Of a stretch of DNA of 35,716 nucleotides, positions 1 through 8,150 are shown piece by piece (position 1 is the stretch's first letter; every line of letters starts with the position of its first letter). The stretch is taken from NCBI GenBank assembly GCA_036493475.1, contig DASXPS010000011.1:1-35716 (forward strand), in the 5' to 3' direction. A model generated the notes under the pieces. That model did not search any database, was not told the origin of the DNA, and saw only the letters and a list, made by a program, of their open reading frames with translations. The stretch comes from Sporichthyaceae bacterium. Lineage in GTDB: Bacteria > Actinomycetota > Actinomycetes > Sporichthyales > Sporichthyaceae. The position numbers and the translations under genes were made by a program.

Positions 1-779
1 TCGTCGAGGCCCAACGCGGCGAGGAATGCCGCGTAGAACTTGTCCTCGATCGCGCCGACCGCGAAGTATCCGCCGTCCGCGCACTGGTAGACACCATAGA
101 ACGGTGAGGCGCCCGAGAGCAGATGCTTGCCGCGGCCGGCCCAGATGCCCGCGTTGACTTCGGCCAGCCAGGTGCTGTTGAGCAAGGCCGCTCCGTCGAC
201 GATCGCGGAGTCGATGACCTGCCCGCGTCCGGTGACGGTTCGCTCGAACAGGGCGGCGACGATGCCGAACGCGGTCACCAGCGAGCCGCCGGCGAGGTCG
301 CCGACCATCGCGAGCGGCGGCACCGGCGTCTCGTCGCCGACGACCCCGAGCGAGCCGGCGATCGCGATGTAGTTGATGTCGTGTCCGGCGCGCTCGGCGT
401 ACGGACCGTCTTGGCCCCACCCGGTCAGGCGCGCGTAAATGAGGCGTGGGTTGCGTGCGCAGAGCACGTCGGGACCGAGGCCGCGCCGTTCGAGCGTGCC
501 GGGGCGGTTGCTCTCGAGCAGGACGTCGGCGTGGTCCGCCAGTCGCGCGATGACTTCCGGTCCCCGGGTTGTCCGGAGGTCGACGATCGCCGAGCGCTTG
601 CCGCGGGACAGGTACGCGGCGGGGTCGAGGGGCAGCGTCGTGGGTCGTTCGACGGACAGCACATCGGCGCCGAAGTCCGCCAGCAGCATCGAGCAGAACG
701 GGCCGGGACCAAGCGCGCTGAGGTCGAGCACCCGGACGCCGTGCAGCGGGCCCGCGGTGGCCCCCTCGGCCGGCTTCAT
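1..779 (-). CDS. CaiB/BaiF CoA-transferase family protein, alpha-methylacyl-CoA racemase-like (3' end outside window)
   Basis: The 259 residues seen are the N-terminal part of a class III CoA-transferase-fold protein. The N-terminus has the family pattern GVRVLDLSALGPGPFCSMLL followed by LADFGADVLSVE. Around residue 133 is GHDINYIA and around 161 is MVGDLAGGS. These match the His and Asp that do acid/base chemistry in alpha-methylacyl-CoA racemases, so epimerisation of a 2-methyl-branched acyl-CoA (sterol or terpenoid side chain) is more likely than formyl-CoA transfer. The ATG (779-777) overlaps the stop of the upstream split-barrel gene as ATGA, so the two are probably translationally coupled. 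The reading runs off the left edge of the window, so length and C-terminus are unknown. A generic CoA-transferase remains possible. Confidence 0.85.
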   Translation of the reverse strand, partial: MKPAEGATAGPLHGVRVLDLSALGPGPFCSMLLADFGADVLSVERPTTLPLDPAAYLSRGKRSAIVDLRTTRGPEVIARLADHADVLLESNRPGTLERRGLGPDVLCARNPRLIYARLTGWGQDGPYAERAGHDINYIAIAGSLGVVGDETPVPPLAMVGDLAGGSLVTAFGIVAALFERTVTGRGQVIDSAIVDGAALLNSTWLAEVNAGIWAGRGKHLLSGASPFYGVYQCADGGYFAVGAIEDKFYAAFLAALGLD

Positions 780-1270
780 GATGTGCCCGTCCGTCGTCGC
801 GCGAGTCCGCCGTCGAAGGCGTTCGTGATCGTCTCCGGGGTGAACTTGATGACCGCCCGCCCCGGATGGTCCGCCGCGGCGATGTGGGCTTCCTGCGCCT
901 GTGGATCCTCCGGGTCGTAACGCCGGGCGATCTCGCGAAGGAACCACAGCACGGTCTCGCGGTCGTCGAGGATTTCGCTGGTCCCCTTGAACGACATCGT
1001 CCGGGACTTGCGTGCGGTGAAGACCGTGACGCAGCTGCGCGGGTCACGTTCGATGGCGCGGGCCCGGGCCCGTGAGCGCTCGGTGCACATCCAGAACACG
1101 CCGTCCCGGTAGACGAACGCCTGGGTGATGCCGATCGGGTGGCCGTCGAGGTTGGTCCATCCGAACACGCACTCGATCTCGCGCTCGAGGAGTTGGGCCT
1201 GCCGCTCCTCGCTGAGTCGGTAACCCGAGGCGTCGCGCAACGAGGAGATCTCGGTCCGGGAGTCGCTCAC
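776..1270 (-). CDS. Pyridoxamine 5'-phosphate oxidase-like split-barrel flavin protein
   Basis: This is a 164-residue protein of the FMN/F420-binding split-barrel class. The core reads FGWTNLDGHPIGITQAFVYR, then FWMCTERSRARARAIERDPR and CVTVFTARKSRTMSFKG, the usual strand-helix-strand layout of small PNPOx-like proteins. Length fits the family. The exact substrate and cofactor (FMN, F420 or heme) cannot be read. The GTG at 1270 is chosen because a minus-strand TACAGT box (1277-1282) lies six bases ahead, a leaderless layout. A longer open frame reaches 2236, but its upstream part is antisense to the cupin gene and is not protein-like. It lies upstream of, and overlaps by ATGA, the racemase-like gene, suggesting a two-gene operon divergent from the P450 operon. 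Confidence 0.8.
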   Translation of the reverse strand: MSDSRTEISSLRDASGYRLSEERQAQLLEREIECVFGWTNLDGHPIGITQAFVYRDGVFWMCTERSRARARAIERDPRSCVTVFTARKSRTMSFKGTSEILDDRETVLWFLREIARRYDPEDPQAQEAHIAAADHPGRAVIKFTPETITNAFDGGLARRRTGTS

Positions 1271-1276
1271 CGATCC

Positions 1277-1282
1277 ACTGTA
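1277..1282 (-). promoter_or_regulatory. -10-like box for the split-barrel gene (leaderless)
   Basis: The minus strand reads TACAGT, then six bases, then the GTG at 1270. A TANNNT box 6-7 bases ahead of the start codon is typical of leaderless transcripts in actinobacteria. No clear -35 element is visible. Confidence 0.45.
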
Positions 1283-1324
1283 GGGCGAAACCGAACAGCG
1301 ATGGAATACATGGGTCGACGGTGC

Positions 1325-1330
1325 TAGCGT
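1325..1330 (+). promoter_or_regulatory. -10-like box for the P450/cupin operon (leaderless)
   Basis: TAGCGT lies six bases before the ATG at 1337, and no Shine-Dalgarno sequence is present in the gap. The same TAGCGT-N6-ATG arrangement recurs at 32176. The box is about 45 bases from the divergent TACAGT box, so one regulator could control both directions. That is inference. Confidence 0.5.
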
Positions 1331-1336
1331 CCCTTC

Positions 1337-2437
1337 ATGCGGTCGCTCATCCAATTCAGCAAGGGCCGGACGAGCAAGCAGGCGCACCGCGATCTGCCCG
1401 GTCCGGCGCCGGACGGATCCCCGCTCAAGGACGACGAGCTGACCCGCGGCGGGTTCGACGGCCGCGAGGCCGTGCTCTACCGCGCCAACGATCCGACGGT
1501 GTTCCGCACCGAGGGCCGTTTCCGGTCCACCACGGCGTTGCTGAGCGACCTCAAGCCCACTGACCTCACCGATCCCCGCGGATCCGCGCAGCGCTTGCAC
1601 TACAACGCCGACGTCACCACCTGGCTGTCCCGGCGGGCCGAGCCGATGCCGTTCTTCCGGCGCAACGTGGACGGCGACGAGTGTTGGTTCGTGCACCGCG
1701 GTTCCGGCACGGTGGAGACGGAGTTCGGTCCGATCGCCTACGGGCCGGGCGATTACCTGGTCATTCCCAAGGCGATCACCCACCGGTTCGTGGTCGAGGC
1801 GGGCGAGACCTTCCTGTTCGGCATCGAGACGGTGGGGGAGTTGCGCGCCCCGACCTTCGTCGGCCTGGGCCGGCACGCCCCGTTCGACCCCGACGTGATC
1901 CGGGTACCCGAGCCGGCACCGGTCACCTCGGACGCTGCCGAGTACGAGATCCAGGTCCGCTACGACGGCGAGTACTCGGCGATCTTCGTCGACCATCACC
2001 CGTGCGATGTCGAGGGATGGAAGGGCGACTACTTCCCGTTCGCGTTCAACATCCGCGACTGGAACGTGATCATGTCCGACAGCCTGCACCTGCCGCCGTC
2101 GATGCACGTCTTCCTGGTGGCCGACGGCGTCAACATCATCAACCTGCTGCCCCGGCCGTTCGAGACCGTGGCCGGCGTCGAGCGCATCCCGTGGTTTCAC
2201 CGCAACGCCGACTACGACGAGATCGCGCTCATCCATGGTGGGAAATCATTGGGCCGACCGCTGGTGCCGGGCCTGATCAGCCACGACCCGCAGGGCATCC
2301 ACCACGGCTTCCCGGACCGGGCCCGGGTCAAGGCCCGCCGCGAGTGGGAGGAGCATCCCCGCATCGAATGGGAGATCATTATGGTCGAGGCGGCGCGGCC
2401 GCTGAAGCTCGACCCGGTGTTGCAGGGACAGGCATGA
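1337..2437 (+). CDS. Homogentisate 1,2-dioxygenase-like cupin protein
   Basis: This 366-residue protein resembles the homogentisate 1,2-dioxygenase family, non-heme iron enzymes that cleave aromatic rings. The N-terminal half has a cupin core (CWFVHRGSGTVETEFG, then YGPGDYLVIPKAITHRF). The C-terminal half has WFHRNADYDEIALIHGG (about residues 286-302) and DPQGIHHGFP (about 317-326), positions that correspond to the His/Glu/His iron ligands of the family. Ligand assignment is by eye: the acidic ligand could be Asp294 or Glu295. It is shorter than typical homogentisate dioxygenases of about 430 residues, and no tyrosine-pathway gene is nearby. A different catecholic or hydroquinone substrate produced by the neighbouring P450s is therefore likely. 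It is the first gene of the operon and overlaps the P450 as ATGA. Confidence 0.8.
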   Translation: MRSLIQFSKGRTSKQAHRDLPGPAPDGSPLKDDELTRGGFDGREAVLYRANDPTVFRTEGRFRSTTALLSDLKPTDLTDPRGSAQRLHYNADVTTWLSRRAEPMPFFRRNVDGDECWFVHRGSGTVETEFGPIAYGPGDYLVIPKAITHRFVVEAGETFLFGIETVGELRAPTFVGLGRHAPFDPDVIRVPEPAPVTSDAAEYEIQVRYDGEYSAIFVDHHPCDVEGWKGDYFPFAFNIRDWNVIMSDSLHLPPSMHVFLVADGVNIINLLPRPFETVAGVERIPWFHRNADYDEIALIHGGKSLGRPLVPGLISHDPQGIHHGFPDRARVKARREWEEHPRIEWEIIMVEAARPLKLDPVLQGQA

Positions 2438-3624
2438 CCGAACGTGACTGGGCGTCACTGCTGCCCACCTTCGACATGTTCGACGAGGCCCACGAGGAAT
2501 GGAAGTACGAGGGTTTCGCATGGGCCCGCGAGCACAGCCCGATCATCCACGGCAGCCCGCCCTCGACCGGTCCGCGCACCATCGTCACCCGCTACGCCGA
2601 CGTCCGGGCGGTCCTCGAGGACCCGGAGACCTTCTCCTCCGCCGGCGCCCCGCCGATCCCGGCCCCGCTCAAGTTGGGCGCGCTGGACGCCGACCCGCCG
2701 GAGCACACCGCCTTCCGCCGACTACTGAACCCGGTCTTCACCCGGCAGTTCGCGCTGCAGTTCGAGCCGGACATGCGCGCCCACGCCCGCGAGTTGATCG
2801 ACACCTGGATCGACAAGGGTGAGGTCGACATGCTCGGCGAGTTCGCCAGCCCGTTCGTCGCCCGGATCCTCGCGCGCATGGTGCTCGACGAGACGGACAT
2901 GGCGAAGATGGATCGGGCCACCCGGGTCGTGATGCGGGTCGCCGAGCACCCCGACGACGAGGGCTTCTTCGACCTCGCGGTGCTCTCCGCCGAGTACCTG
3001 GCCAACGCCATCGACAACCCGCCGGAGCGCGAGGGCATGCTGCGCGCGCTGGTCACCGGCGAGTTCCTCGACGACAAGCCGATGACCGAGGACCAGGCGC
3101 TGGGCGCGATCGCCTCGACCTTCCTCGGCGGCCTGGACACCTCCCGCTCGGCGATCGCCGGCATCTGCTGGCTGATGGCGCAGCAGCCCGAACTCGAGGC
3201 CCGGGTGCGGGACCCGCGCTGGATCCGCAACGACATGGACGAGTTCGTGCGCCTGCTCTCCCCGGTGGCCTCGCTCGGCCGGATCGCGACCAGGGACACC
3301 GAGGTCGGCGGGTGCCCGGTCAAGCACGGCGAGCACCTGTTGCTGCGCTTCGACTCGGCCAACCGCGACGAGGCGAAGTTCCCCAACGGCGAGGCGTTGC
3401 AGTTCGACCCGCCGCGCACCGGCACCGCCGGCTTCGGGCTGGGAATCCACCGGTGCATCGGCATGCACCTGGCCCGGGTCCAGATGGCGGTCGCCATGGA
3501 GGAACTGCTCGCCCGGATCACCAACCTGCGCCTCGCGGTACCGGCGGCGGAGATCACCTGGGCGCCGGGGATCGCGAACTGCCCGCACGCGGTGCCGCTG
3601 CTCTTCGATCGGGTCGCGTCATGA
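2434..3624 (+). CDS. Cytochrome P450 (first of pair)
   Basis: This 396-residue soluble bacterial P450 is a heme monooxygenase needing a ferredoxin and reductase, neither of which is encoded here. Visible landmarks are the I-helix FLGGLDTSRS (G-x-D-T oxygen-activation motif, about residue 230), the K-helix EFVR (the ExxR motif) and the heme loop FGLGIHRCIGMHLAR with ligand Cys near 341. The start ATG overlaps the cupin stop as ATGA, which fixes the start, and the 3' end overlaps the FAD protein start in the same way. It is strikingly similar to the second P450 at 4934: by eye about two thirds of positions match over the whole length. That suggests an old duplication followed by insertion or retention of an FAD gene between the copies. 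Substrate unknown; the context suggests a hydrophobic catabolite. Confidence 0.95.
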   Translation: MTERDWASLLPTFDMFDEAHEEWKYEGFAWAREHSPIIHGSPPSTGPRTIVTRYADVRAVLEDPETFSSAGAPPIPAPLKLGALDADPPEHTAFRRLLNPVFTRQFALQFEPDMRAHARELIDTWIDKGEVDMLGEFASPFVARILARMVLDETDMAKMDRATRVVMRVAEHPDDEGFFDLAVLSAEYLANAIDNPPEREGMLRALVTGEFLDDKPMTEDQALGAIASTFLGGLDTSRSAIAGICWLMAQQPELEARVRDPRWIRNDMDEFVRLLSPVASLGRIATRDTEVGGCPVKHGEHLLLRFDSANRDEAKFPNGEALQFDPPRTGTAGFGLGIHRCIGMHLARVQMAVAMEELLARITNLRLAVPAAEITWAPGIANCPHAVPLLFDRVAS

Positions 3625-4934
3625 CCGAGCAGTTCGACGCGCTCGTCATCGGCGCCGGCGCCGGCGGGATGGCGGCGGCCGGCCGGCTGCAGGCGGCCGG
3701 CTACCGGACCCTGCTGGTGGAGCGGTGCGACCGGGTCGGCGGGCGCGCCTCCACGATCGAGATCGACGGCTTCCGGGTGAACACCGGCGCGTTGGTCACC
3801 GAGACCGGTGGCGAGAACGGGCTGCTGTTCGCCGACCTCGGCGTCGACCCGGGACTGCGCGCGCCGAAGCGGCCGGTGGTGCTGCGGCTGCCCCGCAAGG
3901 ACGTGGCGTTGATGAGCGGCCCGACCGGGAAGCTGGTGCAGGCCCTGCTGGCCGGCGTGGGGGCGTTCTCCCGGCGGACCGGCAAGAAGCCCCGCCCCGG
4001 CCCGACGGTCGCCGACTGGCTGGACCGGCGCAAGGCCAAGCCCGCGGTGCGCAGCCTGGCCCGCAACCTGACCTCCGCGCTGTACGCCGCGGAACCCTCC
4101 GACGTCGAACTCGCGCTGTTCTTCGACTACATGACCAAGTCCGGCGGCATGTCGCCGTACGCCTGGCACCCGGAGGGCTCGATCGGTCCCTGGCGGGTGG
4201 TCGCCGCTGACTTCGTCTCGCGCGGTGGCACGCTCTGGCTCAGCAGCGGCGTCGAATCCCTCAGCGTCGGCGCCGACGGCCGGGTCGACGGGGCCCGGAT
4301 CCGGCGCTCGGGCGCCGGTGGCGGCGCCGTCGTCGACGTGCGAATCCGACTGGCCGTCAGCAACGCCGGCCCGTTGGCCACCGCCGCGATGTGCCCGCCG
4401 GAAGCGCTGCCGGAGGGATACCTCGACCGACTCAAGGCCTGGTCCCAGCCGGGCGCCCTGATCACGATCAACTTCGCCAGCCGCACCCGGCTCGGGCCGA
4501 TCGACGGGCTGTTCTTCTTCTCCACCACCCAGCGGCTGGCCTACGCCGCCGAGGTGACCGGGCCCTGCCCGGAGATGGCACCGCCGGGTTGGCACCTCTA
4601 CGCCGGCGCGTGCGCACCGAAGCCGGCCACCGGGGAGTTCGACCTCGAGGCAGAACTGGCGCTGCTGCGCGCGGACCTGCGCGAGCACTTCCCCGGCTTC
4701 GACACCGCGCGGGAACTCTCGGTCGAGGTCTGCGCCGGGCAGGACTGGCCCGCGCAGCGAGCGATCGCCGGGAAGGACGAGCCGCAGGCTACCCCGATCG
4801 CCAACCTGTGGAACGTCGGCGACGGGGCACGGACCCGGCTCGGTGCCGGGCAGAGCGGCTGCGTGGAGTCCGCGCGCCTGGCCGTCGAGGAGGTCCGGCG
4901 CACCATCCCGGTGACCGCAGGGAGTCGGGTGTGA
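3621..4934 (+). CDS. FAD-dependent amine oxidase / phytoene desaturase-type oxidoreductase
   Basis: This 437-residue flavoprotein begins with a Rossmann dinucleotide-binding motif, ALVIGAGAGGMAAAGRL, and the family's second element VERCDRVGGRAST. It ends with an FAD-contacting NLWNVGDGARTRLGAG and a C-terminal helix. This is the NAD(P)/FAD-dependent oxidoreductase group that contains phytoene desaturases, protoporphyrinogen oxidases and flavin monoamine oxidases. Members oxidise or desaturate C-C or C-N bonds; the reaction here is not determined. No membrane segment is evident. It sits between the two P450s with ATGA overlap upstream and a one-base TGATG overlap downstream, so it is almost certainly co-translated with them. 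A role as a dehydrogenase acting on a P450 product is inference from context. Confidence 0.85.
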   Translation: MTEQFDALVIGAGAGGMAAAGRLQAAGYRTLLVERCDRVGGRASTIEIDGFRVNTGALVTETGGENGLLFADLGVDPGLRAPKRPVVLRLPRKDVALMSGPTGKLVQALLAGVGAFSRRTGKKPRPGPTVADWLDRRKAKPAVRSLARNLTSALYAAEPSDVELALFFDYMTKSGGMSPYAWHPEGSIGPWRVVAADFVSRGGTLWLSSGVESLSVGADGRVDGARIRRSGAGGGAVVDVRIRLAVSNAGPLATAAMCPPEALPEGYLDRLKAWSQPGALITINFASRTRLGPIDGLFFFSTTQRLAYAAEVTGPCPEMAPPGWHLYAGACAPKPATGEFDLEAELALLRADLREHFPGFDTARELSVEVCAGQDWPAQRAIAGKDEPQATPIANLWNVGDGARTRLGAGQSGCVESARLAVEEVRRTIPVTAGSRV

Positions 4935-6112
4935 TGGCCGAGGACATCGCTGCCCTGCTGGCCGGCTACGACCCGTTCGACCCGGAGCACACCGGGTGGA
5001 AGTACGACGCGTTCGCCCACGCGCGCGCGCACTGCCCGGTGGTTCACCTCGACCCGCCGTCGACCGGACCGATGACGATGATCACTCGGTACGAGGATGT
5101 GCGCCGGGTGTTGGAGGATCCGGAGACCTTCTCCTCGGTCGGCGGTTCGCCGACGCCGGCGCCGATCCGGCTCGGTCCACTCGACCACGACCCGCCCGAG
5201 CACACCGAGTTCCGCCGGCTGCTCAACCCGGTCTTCACCCGGCAGTTCGCGCTGCGCTTCGAGCCGTTCATGCGGGCCACCGCGGTGGCGCTCATCGAGT
5301 CCTGGATCGACAACGGTTCTGTCGAGGTGCTCGGTGAGTACGCGGGCCCGTACGTGGCGCGCATCCTCGCCCGGATGGTGTTCGACGAGACCGACATGTC
5401 CGCGATGGAGCGGGCCAAGAAGGTGGTGATCCGGGTCGCCGAGGAGGCCACCGAGGAAGCCTTCTTCGACCTCGCCGTGCTCTCCGCGGAATACCTCGCC
5501 GCCGCCATCGACAACCCGCCGGCCGAGGATGGCGTGCTCCGGGCGTTGGTCACCGGCGAGCTCAACGGCGCCCCGCTGTCCGAGGACGAGGCGATGGGCG
5601 CGATCGCGGTCATCTTCCTCGGCGGTTTGGACACCTCCCGTTCCGCGATCGGCACCGTCTGCCTGCACATCGCGCAGCAGCCGGAGTTGGAGGAGCGGGT
5701 GCGCAACCCTCGTTGGGTGCGCAACGACATGGACGAGTTCATCCGGCTCACCTCCCCGGTCGGCACGTTCGGTCGCACCGCGATGAAGGACACCGAGATC
5801 GGCGGCTGTCCGATCAAGCAGGGCGAGCGGTTGCTGATCCGGTTCGATTCGGCCAACCGGGACGACGCGAAATTCTCCAACGCCGATCAGTTGCAGTTCG
5901 ACCCACCTCGGGCCGGTACCGCGGGCTTCGGGTTGGGCGTGCACCGTTGCATCGGCATGCACCTGGCCCGGGTGCAGATCGCGATCGCGATGGAGGAGTT
6001 GCTCGCCCGGATCACCAACCTGCGCCTGGACGTCGACCCGGCGCAGTTGCGCTGGGCGCCGGGCATCGCGAACTATCCCAACCGGGTCCCGCTGCTCTTC
6101 GACCAGATCTGA
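4934..6112 (+). CDS. Cytochrome P450 (second of pair)
   Basis: This 392-residue P450 is closely related to the one at 2434. It has the I-helix FLGGLDTSRS, the K-helix EFIR, and the heme loop FGLGVHRCIGMHLAR with ligand Cys near 339. The ATG shares one base with the preceding stop (TGATG). A GTG one codon upstream at 4931 is possible but less likely. The N-terminal 15 residues differ most from the first copy, while the stretch DPPEHTEFRRLLNPVFTRQF is nearly the same in both. Two similar P450s in one operon may hydroxylate two positions of one substrate or related side chains. That is inference. The redox partner is not in the window. Confidence 0.95.
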   Translation: MAEDIAALLAGYDPFDPEHTGWKYDAFAHARAHCPVVHLDPPSTGPMTMITRYEDVRRVLEDPETFSSVGGSPTPAPIRLGPLDHDPPEHTEFRRLLNPVFTRQFALRFEPFMRATAVALIESWIDNGSVEVLGEYAGPYVARILARMVFDETDMSAMERAKKVVIRVAEEATEEAFFDLAVLSAEYLAAAIDNPPAEDGVLRALVTGELNGAPLSEDEAMGAIAVIFLGGLDTSRSAIGTVCLHIAQQPELEERVRNPRWVRNDMDEFIRLTSPVGTFGRTAMKDTEIGGCPIKQGERLLIRFDSANRDDAKFSNADQLQFDPPRAGTAGFGLGVHRCIGMHLARVQIAIAMEELLARITNLRLDVDPAQLRWAPGIANYPNRVPLLFDQI

Positions 6113-6121
6113 CGTGCCATC

Positions 6122-6127
6122 AGGAGG
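6122..6127 (+). promoter_or_regulatory. Strong Shine-Dalgarno of the damaged FAD oxidoreductase
   Basis: AGGAGG lies seven bases before the GTG at 6135. It decides the start: a short in-frame extension up to 6114 lacks such a site. The intact signal shows the gene was, and may still be, translated. Confidence 0.75.
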
Positions 6128-6134
6128 ATCACCT

Positions 6135-7369
6135 GTGCCGGATGTGATCGTGGTCGGCGCCGGCCACAACGGGTTGGTCGCCGCCTGCTACCTGGCCCGG
6201 GCCGGCCGGGACGTTCTGGTCGTCGAGGCCGCCGACGCCATCGGCGGCTGCACGACCACCGCGCCGATCCCCGGCGCGCCGGGGTACTACGCCAACCCGT
6301 GCGCGTTCGACGTCATCGCGCTGCGGCTGTCCACTATCGGCCGTGACCTGGAACTCGCCCGGCACGGCTACACAGAGGTGGCGGTCGACCCCTGCTACGT
6401 CGCGCTCGGCCCGTCGGGCGAGTCGTTGGCCTACTGGCGCGACCCGCGGCGTACGGCCGCGGAGATCCGCCGGTTCTCCGCCCGCGATGAACGCGCCTTC
6501 CTGGACCTGATGCGCGAACTCGACCACGTCGCCGACGCGATGCTGCCGATGATGCTGACCAATCCCACCCGGCCGGACCGCAGCGCGCTCGCCGCCGTGT
6601 TGAAGGCGGCCGGTCGGCACCCGAAGTCCTTCGGTCCGCTGATCGGACTGCTCATCGGCTCCGCGGCGCAGGCGCTGCGCGAGCGGTTCGAGCACCCGGT
6701 GGTCCGCGGCACCTTCGCCATGCTCGCCAACTTCGGATCGCCGGTGAGCACCGACGGCTCCGGCGTGAACCTGATGGTGCTGCCGCTGATCAGTCGGGCT
6801 GGCATGAGCCGCCCGGTGGGCGGCCTGGGTGCCCTCGTCGACGCCCTGGCCGCGGACCTGCGCGAGCACGGCGGCCGCTGGAGGACATCTGCGACGCGAT
6901 CAGTAATGCGCGCAGCGGCCGGGTGCCGCACCCGTTGCCGATGGTCAACATCATCGCCTCGGCCACGGACCCGGGCTGTGCACCCGCGGGCGGCGACGTG
7001 CTGTCGGTGTGGAGCGGTTGGACACCGCACTACCCACCGGAGGGCTGGGACGGCCTGCGCGAGCCGGTCGCCGATGCTCTCGTGGAGCGTCTCGGCGAGT
7101 ACTACAGCGGCATCAAGGAGCACACCGTGACCCGGACGGCCGAGGCCTGGCCGGACATCACCGCGCGGACCAACGTGCCCGAGGGCAACGTCTACCACGT
7201 GGACATGTCCCCGTTCCGGACCGGCGGACTGCGCCCGGCCCGTGGGTTCGGCGGTTACCGCACCCCGGTGCCGGGGCTGTTCATCACTGGTGCAGGGACG
7301 CACCCGGGGCCGTCGGTGTCCGGTATTCCGGGACAGCTGGCCGCGAAGGTGATTCTGCGTCAGGCATAG
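6135..7369 (+). pseudogene. FAD-dependent oxidoreductase (phytoene dehydrogenase-like), internal deletion and frameshift
   Basis: The N-terminal piece (6135 to about 6885, roughly 250 residues) starts with VIVVGAGHNGLVAACYLARA and continues normally to GGLGALVDALAADLREHGGR. At about 6885 the reading frame changes, and homology resumes in another frame with LEDICDAISNARSGRVPHP. It runs to a normal family C-terminus (GLFITGAGTHPGPSVSGIPG) and the stop at 7367-7369. The two pieces total about 410 residues, whereas this family is usually about 500-540. Roughly 100 residues, the part after the GG-rich helix that normally forms the substrate and second FAD domain, are missing. This is a deletion that also shifts frame, so the product would be truncated near residue 338. 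An assembly or sequencing error is possible. The last 86 bases overlap the convergent membrane-protein gene. Confidence 0.8.
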
Positions 7370-8057
7370 CGGTCTGCTGGTTGATGGCCTTCAGCAGCAG
7401 CGTGGTCATCACGGCGAACCAGACGCCGAAGAAGCTCAACGGGATCCACCACGGGAAGATGCCGCGCCAGGCGAACGGACCCGAGTCGAAGAAGTACGTG
7501 ATGATGCCCGGCGTGAACAGCACGGCGATCCAGAGGTTGAAATAGCCCGCCCAGCGCGGGAAAACGGGCTCGCTACGGGTGTCGGTGAGGATCGCGATCG
7601 CGATCGCGGCGTTCTGCACCACGGCGAACACCGGGGTGCCGACGAAGAACAGCCACACGAAGTAGTACATCGTCGAGGCGACCTGGGGGGCGAGCCGGTC
7701 GGGCTGGAACGCCATCGCCTGCACGGCGATCATCGGGGTGAGGAAGAGAAAAGCCCCGAGCGCGCCGGAGGCCAGTTGGGTGGTGGCCATCGGGGCGTGC
7801 TCGCCCTCGATCCGGCGCAATTGCACGGTGATCACCGAGACCCAGGGGAACAGCAGGGCCGAGCCGAGGATCATCACGATCCCGCCCACCTGGATGCGCT
7901 GCTGATCGTGGGCGAACAGCGCGACGATCTGCTCGCCGCTCAGCCGCGGATCCGGCGGCGGCAGGAAACCCATGATGAGGAACGCGGTGAGCAGTGTCAC
8001 CGCCATCAGCGGACCGGACCACACACAGATCCGCTGGCTCAACGAGTTGGTCGGCAC
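7284..8057 (-). CDS. Putative multi-pass membrane protein of unknown function
   Basis: I do not recognise a named family. The protein (257 residues from GTG 8057) has about six hydrophobic segments, including VWSGPLMAVTLLTAFLIMGF, GGIVMILGSALLFPWVSVIT, an AFLFLTPMIAVQAMAF stretch, MYYFVWLFFVGTPVFAVV, and a C-terminal WIPLSFFGVWFAVMTTLLL. The first loop carries GEQIVALFAHDQQRIQ, facing one side of the membrane. An ATG at 8138 would add 27 residues. I prefer GTG 8057 because a GAGGTGAG ribosome-binding-like sequence precedes it and because the extra stretch is low in GC and holds a dyad (8096-8110) that looks like promoter DNA. Its 3' end overlaps the damaged FAD gene tail to tail. It is divergent from the SDR remnant, so it may share its control. 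Confidence 0.65.
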   Translation of the reverse strand: MPTNSLSQRICVWSGPLMAVTLLTAFLIMGFLPPPDPRLSGEQIVALFAHDQQRIQVGGIVMILGSALLFPWVSVITVQLRRIEGEHAPMATTQLASGALGAFLFLTPMIAVQAMAFQPDRLAPQVASTMYYFVWLFFVGTPVFAVVQNAAIAIAILTDTRSEPVFPRWAGYFNLWIAVLFTPGIITYFFDSGPFAWRGIFPWWIPLSFFGVWFAVMTTLLLKAINQQTAMPDAESPSRPAVPEYRTPTAPGASLHQ

Positions 8058-8095
8058 GGGCCTCACCTCGGGGTCGAAATCGGCTGGGGCGGCCG

Positions 8096-8110
8096 TAACA
8101 AACGATGTTA
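8096..8110. promoter_or_regulatory. Operator-like dyad TAACA-N5-TGTTA
   Basis: Perfect 5-base arms around five bases lie in an AT-richer pocket between the minus-strand membrane gene and the plus-strand SDR remnant / epimerase unit. Position and form suit a TetR-type binding site. A related TAACAATGTT is present at 11879-11888. The regulator is not identified. Confidence 0.35.
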
Positions 8111-8150
8111 GGTTATTGACCCTCACCGTCGCTATCACGAAGGAGTGGCA

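Noticed and set aside
1271-1336. KstR/KstR2 cholesterol-regulator sites in the catabolic promoters
   Set aside because: I looked for AACACGTGTT-like and CAAG-N2-CTTG-like dyads here and in the other catabolic gaps and found none, so steroid regulation is not claimed.
776-2236. Long minus-strand open frame extending the split-barrel protein to 486 codons
   Set aside because: The part above 1270 is antisense to the cupin gene, reads as Arg/Val/His-rich low-quality protein and ignores the leaderless box at 1277-1282.
2592-4688. 698-codon minus-strand open frame
   Set aside because: It mirrors the P450 and FAD gene codons (high GC third positions make antisense frames open) and shows no family motifs.
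4598-6169. 523-codon minus-strand open frame
   Set aside because: It is antisense to the second P450 with no recognisable domain.
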